Shown here: positions 33,158-43,171 of the stretch, piece by piece
Position numbering within the stretch: position 1 is the stretch's first letter
How the letters are laid out: the number at the start of each line of letters is the position of its first letter
Assembly: GCF_004379255.2 (NCBI RefSeq)
Contig: NC_056052.1
Location: 10,533,708-10,597,707, forward strand
Reading direction: 5' to 3'
DNA length: 64,000 nt
Source: Salvia splendens
Lineage: Eukaryota; Streptophyta; Magnoliopsida; Lamiales; Lamiaceae
The notes under the pieces: generated by a model
Told to the model about the DNA's origin: nothing
The model's database searches: none
The model's input: the letters and a program-made list of their open reading frames with translations, nothing else
Translations under genes and position numbers: made by a program

Positions 33158-33690
33158 CTTCATATTTTCTTCACAACTGAGCAATCTTGTTACAACTACT
33201 ATTGTAGTAGAAGTTTTCTCTTTCTACCGGAAACAAGAGATTTGCTAGGCTGCATCTTCTGAGTTGTGCACTTCTAGTTTAACAGCGATTACTCAAATTT
33301 AAATAACAATATTAAAAGAGATATAATCTGAATTTTCTAGTAAATCAGAGATATGGACATTGTAAACGTGAAGAACAAAGGAAGCAACAAACAGAATCAC
33401 CCCCGCAGCCACATTGCTAACTGTATGATAGATTCTGTTTCATGATAATCGTCTATTTCATGACACCCTAGTGATGTGTTACAGCTAATTAGAGCAATTA
33501 ATTAATCATTAACAACTAGCAACTAATTCCAATAACTCCACTCAATTTTCAACACCTCGACATCCAAAAACCCACAAAACGAATATCACATTTTAAATCT
33601 TAAACACACACAATCAAGAATTTTAAAGGGATGTTTCGAATGAGCTTAATTAACTAGTCAAAAAAACAAAATGCTACTCTATTATACACA
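33158..33690. other. Intergenic, no gene seen
   Basis: AT-rich sequence without recognisable coding content or repeat ends. Confidence 0.6.
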
Positions 33691-34072
33691 CTCTGGAATT
33701 CTGTTAAGGTTCTTGATGCCTTAACGTCGCACCGTCGAGACCGGCCTCGAGCGATGATCAGGTTCTGAGTTCCGAGGGTAGTCGCGTGCGATTCCCGGTC
33801 GAACACACCAGAATTAGCGTAGCTTGAGCAGAAAGTAAAGAGACGAAAATTGGAAAATTGATTATGTTATTTCTTGAGAGAAAAGAATAACAATTTCCCT
33901 TTTTATATCTAAGGACCCTACGGTTGATTCGACTTACGGACCGGGAAAGAATCAACGAAGAAAACCCGGTAAGGAGCTTATAGATCCACTCAACCCAAAT
34001 AATTAAAGCCTAATGTTTAAAGCAAAGATAATAATAGAACTTATAGTCTCATAATTAAAATAAAAGCCAAAA
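33691..34072 (-). repeat. LTR-like segment of a retroelement remnant
   Basis: On the minus strand, a TATA-like motif (ATATAAAAAGGG at about 33895-33906) is followed by a GC-richer block near 33715-33820 (CGACCGGGAATCGCACGCG) without long ORFs. It directly follows the polyprotein tail at 34073-34324. The layout suggests a 3' LTR, but no second copy or clear TG...CA ends are seen. Confidence 0.4.
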
Positions 34073-34324
34073 CTAACTAGAGACATAGTCTCCCCACCAA
34101 TCCGGCGGACGCCTCTGCCTCTGCGGCCTCTCTCTCTCTTGCGTTACTTCCTGCTCGTCTCTCGGTGTCTCGCCTGCATCGAACACCGGAAATGCCTCGG
34201 CTGTAGCTTCACTCCCCTGCTCTGGTTCTTGCGACGTTGGCATTGTTTGAGCTATGGTTGTATCCGTAGCAAATTCGAGCTCATAGACTGAAAAAAAAGT
34301 TAGCAACTTCGAAGATGTATACAT
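34073..34324 (-). pseudogene. C-terminal tail of a plant LTR-retroelement polyprotein (fragment)
   Basis: The frame ends QRRPPDWWGDYVSS after a Pro/Glu/Arg-rich linker (ERERPQRQRRPP). This kind of basic RRPPxW.xDYV segment is common in plant retroelement polyproteins, both in the copia integrase-RT linker and at some gypsy C-termini. No catalytic domain is attached, so the lineage is open. Confidence 0.5.
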
Positions 34325-34517
34325 CGACCAAGCAAGTATATATTAGGTTACAAACTCATCTCATACTAGTCCGAGGCCTTTAAGAGTGATCCAAATATAA
34401 ATTCATCCTGGCTTGGCTCCACCTAAGACAGAAAATGCAGTCGACAATCCCAACATAACCAACAATAAAGTGACTTGGTTTGGAGCCGAGCCGATAGAAT
34501 AGTGCGACGGAGTATCC

Positions 34518-34525
34518 GACGTGGC
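34518..34525 (+). promoter_or_regulatory. ACGT-core site (ABRE-type) upstream of NCED
   Basis: GACGTGGC contains ACGTGGC, a binding core for ABF/AREB bZIP factors; a CCGAC core overlaps at 34516-34520. It lies about 215 bp before the NCED start. Confidence 0.5.
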
Positions 34526-34578
34526 AAGAAAGAAGGTGGTCTCGTTTATTACTAGAGTCCCCCTTTCCTAATATCCAA

Positions 34579-34586
34579 CACGTGGG
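34579..34586 (+). promoter_or_regulatory. G-box/ABRE-type site upstream of NCED
   Basis: CACGTGGG, a G-box with ACGTGG core, lies about 155 bp before the start codon and 45 bp before the TATA box. Spacing to the site at 34518 would suit cooperative bZIP binding. Confidence 0.55.
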
Positions 34587-34630
34587 CTTCTCCTACATGT
34601 TAGAAGTGGACCTTCGTCTCCGCATTTCGC

Positions 34631-34640
34631 TATATATATA
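34631..34640 (+). promoter_or_regulatory. TATA box of NCED
   Basis: TATATATATA lies about 100 bp upstream of the ATG, which leaves a leader of roughly 70 bp. It is the only good TATA motif in the proximal region. Confidence 0.6.
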
Positions 34641-34737
34641 CATGTATTCAATCACTCAAATTCAAACACAATCAAATTCTATTATACTATCTCTCTTACT
34701 AAACATCAATCCTTCCACACTTCCAAAATAGGTTGCC

Positions 34738-36461
34738 ATGACCACTCCCAAATTATATGCAAGTGAACTTGGGTCTTGTACACACAACTCATTCCCATTC
34801 CACAAGCCACAACCACCACAAAAGCACTCCTCCCACACCATCAAATGCTCCCTCCACACCCCCACACTCCACTTCCCTAAACAATCCTCCACTATCTCCT
34901 CCCCTCAAAACCAAACTCCCCAATGGAACATCCTCCAAAAGGCTGCCTCGACTGCCCTGGAGGCTGTCGAGGCCGCCCTCACCGCCCACGAGCAGAAACA
35001 CCCGCTCCCGAAAACTTCCGATCCCCGGGTCCAAATCGCCGGGAACTTCGCCCCGGTGCCCGAGCAGCCCGTGAAGCACAACCTCCCCGTGGTCGGAAAA
35101 ATCCCGGACGCCATCCGCGGTGTCTACGTCAGAAACGGCGCGAATCCGCTCTTCGAGCCTGTGGCCGGGCACCACTTCTTCGACGGCGACGGCATGATCC
35201 ACTCCGTCCAATTCCAAAACGGCGCCGTTAGCTACGCGTGCCGGTTCACCGAGACGCAGCGCCTCGTTCAGGAGCGCTCCCTCGGCCGGGCCATTTTCCC
35301 CAAGGCCATCGGCGAGCTCCACGGCCACTCCGGCATAGCGAGGCTCCTCCTCTTCTACGCCCGCAGCCTCTTCCGCCTCGTCGACCCACCCGCGGCACCG
35401 GCGTCGCCAACGCCGGCCTAGTCTTCTTCAACAACCGCCTACTCGCCATGTCCGAAGACGACCTCCCTTACCACGTCAGAGTCACCCCCTCCGGCGACCT
35501 CAAAACCATCGGCCGTTACGATTTTAACGGACAGCTCGACGGAACAATGATCGCTCATCCTAAAATTGACCCGGCCACCGGAGAAATGTTCGCCCTGAGC
35601 TACGACGTCATCCGGAAGCCATACCTCAAATACTTTCGCTTCCAAAAAAATGGTGAAAAATCGGATGATGTCGAAATTCCGGTGGCGGAGCCGACAATGA
35701 TGCACGACTTCGCCATCACGGAGAATTTCGTGATCATCCCCGACCAGCAGGTGGTGTTCAAGCTGTCGGAGATGATTCGGGGCGGCTCTCCCGTCGTCTT
35801 CGACAAAAACAAGTCATCCAGATTTGGCGTAATGAATAAGTACGCCAAATCTGCGAGTGGGATTAACTGGGTCGAGGTGCCAGACTGCTTCTGCTTCCAT
35901 CTCTGGAATGCATGGGAAGAGCCGGAAACAGACGAGGTCGTCGTCATCGGCTCCTGCATGACCCCGCCGGACTCCATCTTCAACGAATGCGACGAGGGAT
36001 TGAAGAGCGTTTTATCCGAAATCCGGCTAAATTTGAAGACCGGAAAGTCCACAAGGAGGCCGATCATGTCCGAGGCCGATCAGGTCAACCTCGAGGCCGG
36101 CCTGGTCAACCGGAACAGGCTCGGGAGGAAAACTCGCTACGCCTATCTTGCCATCGCCGAGCCCTGGCCTAAAGTCTCCGGTTTCGCAAAGGTCGACTTA
36201 TTAACCGGGCAAGTCGAAAAATTCTTTTATGGAGACGAGAAATACGGAGGCGAACCTCAATTCCTCCCAGCCTCGTCCTCCTGTGAGGACGATGGCTACA
36301 TTCTAGCCTTCGTGCACGACGAAAAGAATTGGAAATCCGAGCTACAGATTGTGAATGCGAAGACGATGAAGCTAGAGGCGACGGTTAAGCTTCCTTCGCG
36401 AGTTCCTTACGGATTTCACGGTACATTCATTGCTGCGAAGGACTTGGCCGGACAGCTTTGA
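34738..36461 (+). CDS. NCED: 9-cis-epoxycarotenoid dioxygenase, single exon, with one-base frameshift
   Basis: NCED is a plastid non-heme iron enzyme that cleaves 9-cis-violaxanthin or 9'-cis-neoxanthin to xanthoxin, the committed step of abscisic acid synthesis. The N-terminus (about 60 residues, Ser/Pro/His-rich) looks like a transit peptide. It is followed by the amphipathic helix [17 protein letters not shown] and [18 protein letters not shown], diagnostic of NCED rather than CCD4. The four iron-binding His codons are intact at 35556 (MIAHPKID), 35703 (MMHDFAI), 35898 (FHLWNAW) and 36417 (GFHGTF). The frame breaks after LVDP: the CCC at 35385-35387 lacks one base, so the literal ORF stops at 35421 and the rest reads in another frame up to 36461. 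Total length, about 574 residues, is near the family norm, and the family is intronless. An assembly error or a recent null allele are both possible. Confidence 0.93.
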
Positions 36462-37868
36462 TTTGGCCGGAATTAGGAGATTTTCAAACAGTGCAGAATT
36501 GCCTGAGGGATGGCTGCGATGCGTCCCCGGAATCTTGCTGCTGTATTGAAGAAGAGCCCTCCATTTGTTCATGTGGAAGAGGCTTAATTACATTAATTTG
36601 GAATGTTTTTTTTGTTGAAATTTAATGTGGGGGGTTTTAGGAGAAAGCAGCTTGTAGCTTTGGGGTTATGGAAGCTCAGCTGTTTACTGCTTATTCTTTC
36701 ACATTTTGTGTGCAAATCTCATATTTTTAATGATTTTACACAGCAACACTTTGTGATTTATTACTATTACTATTCGTTCGGTTTTGCTCTGTTTACATAC
36801 CAATAATTTCTGAATTATTTACTTCGATAACTAAAAATAGAAACATTTTTTATTTTATTTTTATTTTTTTATATTTTATTGGGAACGGAGTAATGTGTCA
36901 GCCATTTGTTAAAATTACATTTGAAAAACGTGATTGATATTTTTTTGCTGTGTAAGTTAATTTACTAACAAACTAGAAGCATATCTCAGAAGCAGAGGAA
37001 TTTGCTCACACCTGTTAAATTAAATTTGACACAAATCTAAGTGATATAGGCATTTTTTATACTACTGCTAATATTCTCTTCGCCAGCCATTAAATATCGT
37101 GTTTTTCCTTTTCGCCCGTCCTCTAATAAATGTGTCATCTCATTTTTGTTATTTTAAATTAGTAGTTCTCACATTTCACTAATTCATTCTATTCCATTTT
37201 ATTATAAAAGTAGAACTTATACTTCATTAGCTTTTGTTATCCACTTGTCTACATAAAATAAAAATAAAAAATTAAAATCTGAATCGGCCAACTATGAAAC
37301 ATTTAATCATGGACAGAGATAGAGATAGTATTTTCTATTGGAGTACAGAGCAATCAAGTAATTGGCCCAAACACAACCAAAACCAAATCCGACAAAATAT
37401 TTCCATTAAAATAATAAATGATGATAATGACTGGCCGAATTTGGAGCATAGCCGACCTTCAATTCTGATCGATGGTGGGCGTCGGACGTATCAAAATGGT
37501 ACAAAAATATATGTCTCATCTACATAGTCTTCATGCAAAATCAGCATGTTATTTCTGGCACCTTTTGATTGGTCAATTCCAAGTGGCTTGGATTTGTTAA
37601 TCAGCCAATGGCACGTCAATACACTATTAGTCCCTAATTTTTCCAATACCTACCGTTGATTTTTTTATCTTTAGTAAAGCTCCAATCTTGTAATCTTATC
37701 GTCAAAAGAAACATGAATTTATATTTGTCCCTAGCTGAATATTGTTTATTAGGCTCCTAGATTCTGCATTTATAATACCTGGTCATTAGATCGAGGATGA
37801 TTTATTTATTTTTACTTCTAGTTTTAGTTTTGAGGATAATTTATTTACTTTTACTTTTAATTAATATT
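36462..37868. other. NCED 3' flank and intergenic DNA
   Basis: The first few hundred bases after the stop probably include the 3' UTR; no strong polyadenylation signal stands out. Near 37080-37130 a MITE-like end (CTCTTCGCCAGCCATTAAAT and CGTCCTCTAATAAATGTGTC) appears without a clear partner. No gene is seen. Confidence 0.5.
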
Positions 37869-38121
37869 CTATTCGTCTCATAATAAAAGTTCTTTTTTAT
37901 CATTTTCATCTGTCTCATAATAAAAATTCTAGTATTTAAATTTTTTTTTCATAAATGGTAAGTAAGTTTTATATTCCACAACTTATTTCACTCATATTTT
38001 ATTATAAAATTAATATACATAAGTGAGACTCATATTCCACTAACTTATACAATCTAATTTCTTTTACAATTCTTAAAACCTGTGTCCAAACTAAATGACT
38101 CTTATTATGGGACGGATAGAG
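37869..38121. mobile_element. Stowaway-like MITE
   Basis: CTATTCGTCTCATAATAAAAG on the left pairs with CTTATTATGGGACGGATAGAG on the right, then TA. A duplicated left terminus (CATCTGTCTCATAATAAAAA) lies at about 37908-37927. Confidence 0.8.
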
Positions 38122-38226
38122 TAGTGAATAAACCGATAGGTAGTGTAGCTTTTCCTTTAGTTAGCACCTCTTGATACCATTTTACCCTTAAATTATGTGC
38201 ACATCCGAAGATGCAAATAATTTATA

Positions 38227-38490
38227 CTCCATCTATTCAACATTTGAAGAACCGTTTTGATTTGTGTTTAAGAAATTGTTTGATTTTATGAAAAAAAAAG
38301 TAATGGAGAAAGTAAATGGCGGATAGAGGGACCCATTTTTAGTATAAGTTTTATAATGGATCGTGAGTGTAAAAGGTTAGTGGAATATATGAGGTCCGTA
38401 TACCAAAAGTAGAAAAAAAGTAAATAATTTTTTTAATCATGGACAACTCAAAAATGACAAAATAATTTTTTAATTGGGGGATAGAGGGAG
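38227..38490. mobile_element. Stowaway-like MITE
   Basis: CTCCATCTATTCAACATTTG on the left is matched less exactly by TTAATTGGGGGATAGAGGGAG on the right. The interior has the usual purine-rich tract. Confidence 0.62.
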
Positions 38491-38599
38491 TGCAATTGAA
38501 TACTAAAATATGTACCTAAACGTTGTTAATTAGTTGATTTTATTGAGTTTATGTATTATTTGATGTTGATAGGATGGATCATATCAAAATAAAGTACAG

Positions 38600-38717
38600 T
38601 ATATTCATAATTTATTTCCATCGGCAACATCCACAAACACCGGTTCACTGCAGTGAGGAATAAGCCGAGCTTCTTAGCCGTTTGTAAATCAAGAAAAATT
38701 GATACTCCCGAATTCAA
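38600..38717 (-). pseudogene. Start of gypsy aspartic protease
   Basis: The translation LNSGVSIFLDLQTAKKLGL and LTAVN corresponds to the protease N-terminus; the catalytic D of the DSG motif reads N. The sequence then shifts frame (VFVDVADGNKL in the neighbouring frame) and homology ends. Confidence 0.75.
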
Positions 38718-38981
38718 TTAGATATGAGAGTCTTCTACCAATTCTGCCGTGACACGCATAGTTCTGAAACCTCTAGCAGATGAACCATTAATAGCATGAA
38801 TAGAGATCAAAGGATTCTCCTCATCTCCTAAATCTTCAGTAATTTCATCAGATTCAAGTTCACCCGACAGCATGCCATCGTCTATCTCAAGCAAGTAGAG
38901 TTGCTTCCTAGCACACCTATGACCTCTTTCAAATTTCTCATCACAACCATAACACAAGCCTCTAGCTCTCTTATCTGCCAT
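38718..38981 (-). pseudogene. Gag zinc knuckle and linker of the gypsy fragment
   Basis: C10, C13, H21 and C23 in GLCYGCDEKFERGHRCARKQ form the CCHC-type knuckle found before the protease in plant gypsy polyproteins. The linker LYLLEIDDGMLSGEL and RVTAELVEDSHI follows. It is in a different frame from the gag core, about 140 bp away. Confidence 0.87.
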
Positions 38982-39116
38982 TTCTTCTTCAGTTAAGAGT
39001 CGTCTAGATTTAAAAGCAGGTGTAATAGGAGTAGGTAATACGGAGCAGAGTTATATGCTTGTGAAGTTTTAGCATCAAGAGTGTTAAACCGTTTACTAGG
39101 CTGATTACTACCATCT

Positions 39117-39911
39117 TTAAACGGTTGTAGCCATATCTTGTAACCGAGCCAAAGCATAAGCATGCACAAGTGTTTGAGGCATGAACATTCTAACCGCTTT
39201 TTGCACATAAGGTTTCAAGCCATTGATGAAGTGACTCACCGCATAGGTTTCAGAAATAGACACACGACCTAAGAGTAATTCAAAGCGGTCATGATAGTCA
39301 GAGAAAGAACCTGTTTGCTTCAGAGCAAGCAGCTCAGTCATAGGATCGCCGAGGAGTTGATCACCAAATCGTCCTTCCATTGCTTGTAGAAACATAGGCC
39401 ACGGGGTAGCCATGGCGTGATCCTGATATCGTGACCAATTTTGAAACCATTGCAGTGCTCGGCCTTCAAAATTGATGACAGCTAAGCGAACTTTCGCTTC
39501 TTCCGGAGTAAGATCTACGGTGAAGAAGTGGTCGCACCTCATGATCCAGCCGGCCAGATCATCACCCGAGAAAATAGGGAAACCGACCTTCGATTGTCGA
39601 GTAGCGAAGTAAGGTTGGCGTTGAGGTCCAATTCCTCCAAATTGATTGTGAGGAATACCTCCAGCAGGTTGATTTCCATGCGGATTCGGTATGAATCGGT
39701 TGAGAACCTCCGTATGTTGAAGTTGCAGAGCGAGAATAGCCTCACGTAGTTCCCTCACATCTGAATCACGAGCTTTATCCGCATTATCGCGGATTGAATC
39801 TTTCTCCTCACGTCGGCGGTCAGATTCGGAGACTTTCGCCGAGAAGTCGGCCAGCGCAGTCGCGATAATATCCTCTACGCGACGCATGTCGCCGGAGCGC
39901 GTTTCCACCAT
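39117..39911 (-). CDS. Gypsy gag core (264 residues), 3' truncated by frameshift
   Basis: The protein forms the capsid of the virus-like particle. It opens MVETRSGDMRRVEDIIATAL, with a charged helical stretch to residue 60. The retrotransposon-gag domain follows at about 105-235 (FPIFSGDDLAGWIMRCDHFF, LQWFQNWSRY, FSDYHDRFELLLGRV, FINGLKPYVQKAVRM). The start lies 22 bp after the primer-binding site, which is unusually close. The frame ends before the zinc knuckle, so the polyprotein is not made. Confidence 0.85.
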   Translation of the reverse strand: MVETRSGDMRRVEDIIATALADFSAKVSESDRRREEKDSIRDNADKARDSDVRELREAILALQLQHTEVLNRFIPNPHGNQPAGGIPHNQFGGIGPQRQPYFATRQSKVGFPIFSGDDLAGWIMRCDHFFTVDLTPEEAKVRLAVINFEGRALQWFQNWSRYQDHAMATPWPMFLQAMEGRFGDQLLGDPMTELLALKQTGSFSDYHDRFELLLGRVSISETYAVSHFINGLKPYVQKAVRMFMPQTLVHAYALARLQDMATTV

Positions 39912-39933
39912 GACAGGCGAAGGATCGTTACCA

Positions 39934-39942
39934 CTGATACCA
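39934..39942 (-). other. Primer-binding site-like motif, tRNA-Met type
   Basis: TGGTATCAG on the minus strand matches the first nine bases of the usual initiator tRNA-Met binding site. It marks the exact junction between the dioxygenase fragment and the gypsy fragment. Confidence 0.7.
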
Positions 39943-40249
39943 CTTGGATTTGAGAGCAGAAGTGGTCAATAGCACCGGGTGAAGCCATGTCGTAGAGACT
40001 GAGGCCCTCAAAATAGGGGCTAGCCATGTTTGGTGGGGTGTAGCCTTTGCCTGGCTCAGGGTGAGAGTTTTTATGTTTGACCTCCATGGGAAGATCCATC
40101 AGCGAGCGTGTGACGGCTTTCATCTCGGCCATCAGCTCCATGTCCACGCCATGGTTAACGAGTCTGAAGCAACCCCACTCTTCACTATCATCTCTGCTAG
40201 ATTTGACGAATCTTTCATGTCAATTACCGGAGCTGAAACCTTATCCATT
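39943..40249 (-). pseudogene. 2-oxoglutarate/Fe(II)-dependent dioxygenase (DAO-like), N-terminal fragment
   Basis: The start MDKVSAPVIDMKDSSNLAEMIVK at 40249 is the N-terminal DIOX_N signature of plant 2-oxoglutarate dioxygenases. After a short deletion the frame changes to EEWGCFRLVNHGVDMELMAEM, then continues through SLMDLPMEVKHKN, GKGYTPPNMASPYFEGL and AIDHFCSQI. The type is closest to dioxygenases for auxin oxidation (DAO) or similar proteins. It ends at the retroelement motif TGGTATCAG, so the catalytic C-terminus with the HxD...H iron site is missing. No other part of the gene is found in the window. Confidence 0.8.
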
Positions 40250-41516
40250 GCTTTGCTTATACTTCTTTTTTGACAAGTTTTTTTGTTGTGATATATTTTA
40301 AATTGGTGATGGAATCTGCATATGCATGTTGGTACTTTATAGTGTAAATTTGTGTCATTAGTCTTCCAAAAGGTTGAAACCCTAATTCCAAGGCCCCCCA
40401 ACTTTTTAGCCCGTCAGTATTGTGAGGGGTGTTCAATTAGAGTACGTAGTGACAAGCTAATTAAGGGAAAAGGCTGTAATCCACTGTCGCTAGAAGCCCG
40501 CCTCCCAAGATTTCACATTTATGCATGAGAGATGTTGCAACTATACGACAGTAGTGAGAATCGATCATTTCCCATTCTTCCAACTCTGTCTGTAAGTGTT
40601 AAATATAGTTGACTTAGATTAATAAATCACTGGATTAGATTTTTTGTAGTGCAAACTCTATGAAGGAACACCATTTGTAGTGCAAAATATCTAAAACTTA
40701 ATTAAGAAGTTATTTTATGCTTAGTTATAAGGTTTTATATTATATTGTCCTTTAGATTAGCACATTTGTATAGTTTTTATAAAAATTATATTTTCTACGC
40801 AAACAGATATACAAAATCCGTCCTATAGAAATAGATTGAATTTCCTTTATCCGTCTCTTTTACTTTATCATTTATGGACTTTACCATTCATTACATTATT
40901 TTATTTTTTTTTCTTGTTCTCTCTTACTTAACTAAGTATGCACTAAAACACATGTCATCCTTGAATGAGACAGATGGAGTATTGTTCTATTGACAAAGCC
41001 TAGCAGTAATGTATACTCCTCCGTCTAATAATAATTGTCTCATTTTTTATAGGCTCACATTTAAAAAAATTGTTTAACTTTGCTACAACAACATATACTC
41101 GCGGGGACTCACTGACTTAGGGTTGTAATATAAATATACTCCTGCGGGGGCTGAACTTAAAGATCGTACAAATTTGACTGCATTCATTAAAACCTAAATA
41201 TCAATTTATATATTTGAATAACTAGAGATGACAACATTTAGTAATATATTTAAAAACATATAAAAATTTTCATATTCAATTATTACTCTTAGATTTAAAT
41301 ATAGATAATTGTTTGCATTCATCTAAACCACAAACTATAATTTAATTACATGATCGGAAGGAAAAAGGTCAAGACATTAACAATGTAAATTATTTTAAAA
41401 TAGAAGATATAAAAAAAATATCCTAATTACACCATTTATAGAAATACAGTAACTATATATTGTAAAATCAACAAACAAATCGTACAGAAATCATACTTGA
41501 TAGATATATCGTTGAC
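40250..41516. other. Upstream flank of the dioxygenase fragment and intergenic DNA
   Basis: The first 150 bp may be the old promoter. A MITE-like right end (AATGAGACAGATGGAG then TA) at about 40964-40981 and a left end (CTCCTCCGTCTAATAATAAT) near 41018 appear without clear partners. No gene is seen. Confidence 0.5.
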
Positions 41517-41851
41517 TAAGGCTATCCACAATGGCGCCTAGCGCACCGCCTAGCCGAGCGCCGGCGCTAGGCGGTCGCTAGGCGAACCATTGCAGCCTCC
41601 GAAAACCGCCGAGCGGTTTTTCAGAATTAAAAATCGCCTAGCGCTAGGCGGTCGCCGGGCGCTGGGCGATCCGCTCGGCGCCATTGCACCGTCAGGATCG
41701 CCCAGCGCATCGCCCAGCGGTTTTTTTTTATTTTTTTTTTAAATTTTCCCGACACTATATATACGCGATTTGCACTTCATTTTCATTCGCACCACTTGTA
41801 TTAACGAGTACTCTCTCTATCTAAATTTCTATACAAGATCAACACCGAGAA

Positions 41852-43171
41852 ATGAATCTAAACAACGAGCCTAGTTCAGGGACGAGTCGTTCTCAAACTC
41901 CCCCAATTAATATTGGAGGCGGATGGAATCAGATGCCCGGGTACTACAACATGTACCCGTGGCAGCAGATGCTATCCGGGATGCCGACCGGAGGGAGTCC
42001 GCCGGGGGGGTTCCCGGCGATGCCGGGTTGGGGACCCAATATGCAGATGATGCCGGGGTGGGCACCCAATATGCAGATGATGCCCGGGGGTAGATCGGCG
42101 ACGCAGGGGGCGTCGGGGGGAGTACCTGCGATGCAGGGGACGCCGGCGGGAGTACCTGCGACGCAGGGGATGCCGGGGGGAGTACCGGCGACGCAGATGA
42201 CGCGGGGGAACGTCTATCGCCCCAGTTTTGATTTCAGCACTGCTTCGTCGCACACATCGACCCCAACGGATGCGCAGTTCACGCCGAGCGGTTTTGATGA
42301 ATTTTCGTTGGCGGATTTGGGGTTTGATAGTCTCGGAGTTCCGGAAACTCCCGTTCAAACGGGGGGAGCAGTGCAGGGTAGTGGCGCCCCAAAGAAGAAG
42401 GGCAAGGGAAAGAAGGTCGGGGAGTCGTCGCAGCCGGGTGGGGATCACCCCACGGCGCGGAGAAGGTGGACGGACGAGGAGAACGTTGCCCTGTCAAGGG
42501 CGTGGGTGAGTGTTTGCGACGATCCTCTTGTTTCTAATAACCAGAGGATCGTCAACATGTGGGGCAAGGTAGCAGCAGCCTACCAGCGATTTTGCCCAGA
42601 GGGGAGGCCACACAACGGGGAGGATTGCCGGAAGGCGTGGAACCGAATCAGGGCTGCCGTCTCCCGATTTTCGGGTTTGTACGCCAACGCCCTCCGCATG
42701 CAGAGTAGTGGCCAAACGGAGGACGACTGCAGGAGGATAGCGGAGAAAGCCTTCCCCCAGCCCGGGTTGTATAAGGACTTCACCTACTGGAACTGCTATC
42801 TTGTGCTGAACGACTCTGAGAAATTCCGAGTAGGTGTCGATGCTGGCTGGCCGAAACGGCAACGATTGAACTATACCGGGGATTTCAGCGGCAGCAGCGG
42901 TGGTTCCCACGACCTCCCCGAGACAGACCAGGTGCTCCCCACCCCTCGTTCGTTCGGCCGCCGACCTCGCCCCGTTGGGTAAAAGCGGGCGCAACGGGCG
43001 GCGAGGGGGGCCGCTTGGGGTTCCCAGGAGGTCCAGTCGGCATCCCCCTTTGACCGCCAGTCTACAGAGGATCTCAAGTACTTCGCGCATCAACAAACGC
43101 GCCAGATGATGGTGAAGACGTTAGCCCCAGTAGAAGAGATTTCTCTTCACATTGCTCGAGAGCATGAATGA
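41852..43171 (+). CDS. PIF-like ORF1: Myb/SANT-like DNA-binding protein with an in-frame stop
   Basis: Such proteins bind the element ends and partner the DDE transposase in the nucleus. The N-terminus (to about residue 110) has Met/Gly/Pro repeats (MPGWGPNMQMMPGW, GGVPATQG). A basic patch, PKKKGKGKK, follows near 180-190. The SANT-like region RRRWTDEENVALSRAWVSV, MWGKVAAAYQRFCPEG and CRKAWNRIRAAVSRFSGLY comes next, then FTYWNCYLVLNDSEKFRVG. Reading stops at TAA 42980-42982 where a CAA codon is likely; the same frame continues for 62 codons to TGA at 43171, with a plausible C-terminus (KRAQRAARGAAWG, HQQTRQMMVKTLAP). TATATATA at about 41755-41762 is a likely promoter. Confidence 0.85.

Larger units (their letters stand above)
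38600..39942 (-). mobile_element. 5' internal fragment of a gypsy element (primer-binding site, gag, protease start)
   Basis: Reading leftward on the minus strand: TGGTATCAG at 39934-39942, gag, zinc knuckle and the start of protease, then homology ends near 38600. There is no LTR before the primer-binding site; dioxygenase coding sequence abuts it. RT, RNase H and integrase are absent. The fragment is unrelated in position to the gypsy elements at 1-9 kb. Confidence 0.85.

Noticed and set aside
34789..35449. Long reading frames on the minus strand and in other frames across the NCED gene (for example 34789-35328)
   Set aside because: They mirror GC-rich NCED coding sequence; they have no recognisable domain, and the NCED frame is strongly supported.
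39934..39950. Hidden LTR between the dioxygenase fragment and the gypsy primer-binding site
   Set aside because: Coding sequence of the dioxygenase is readable up to the motif itself, leaving no room for an LTR.
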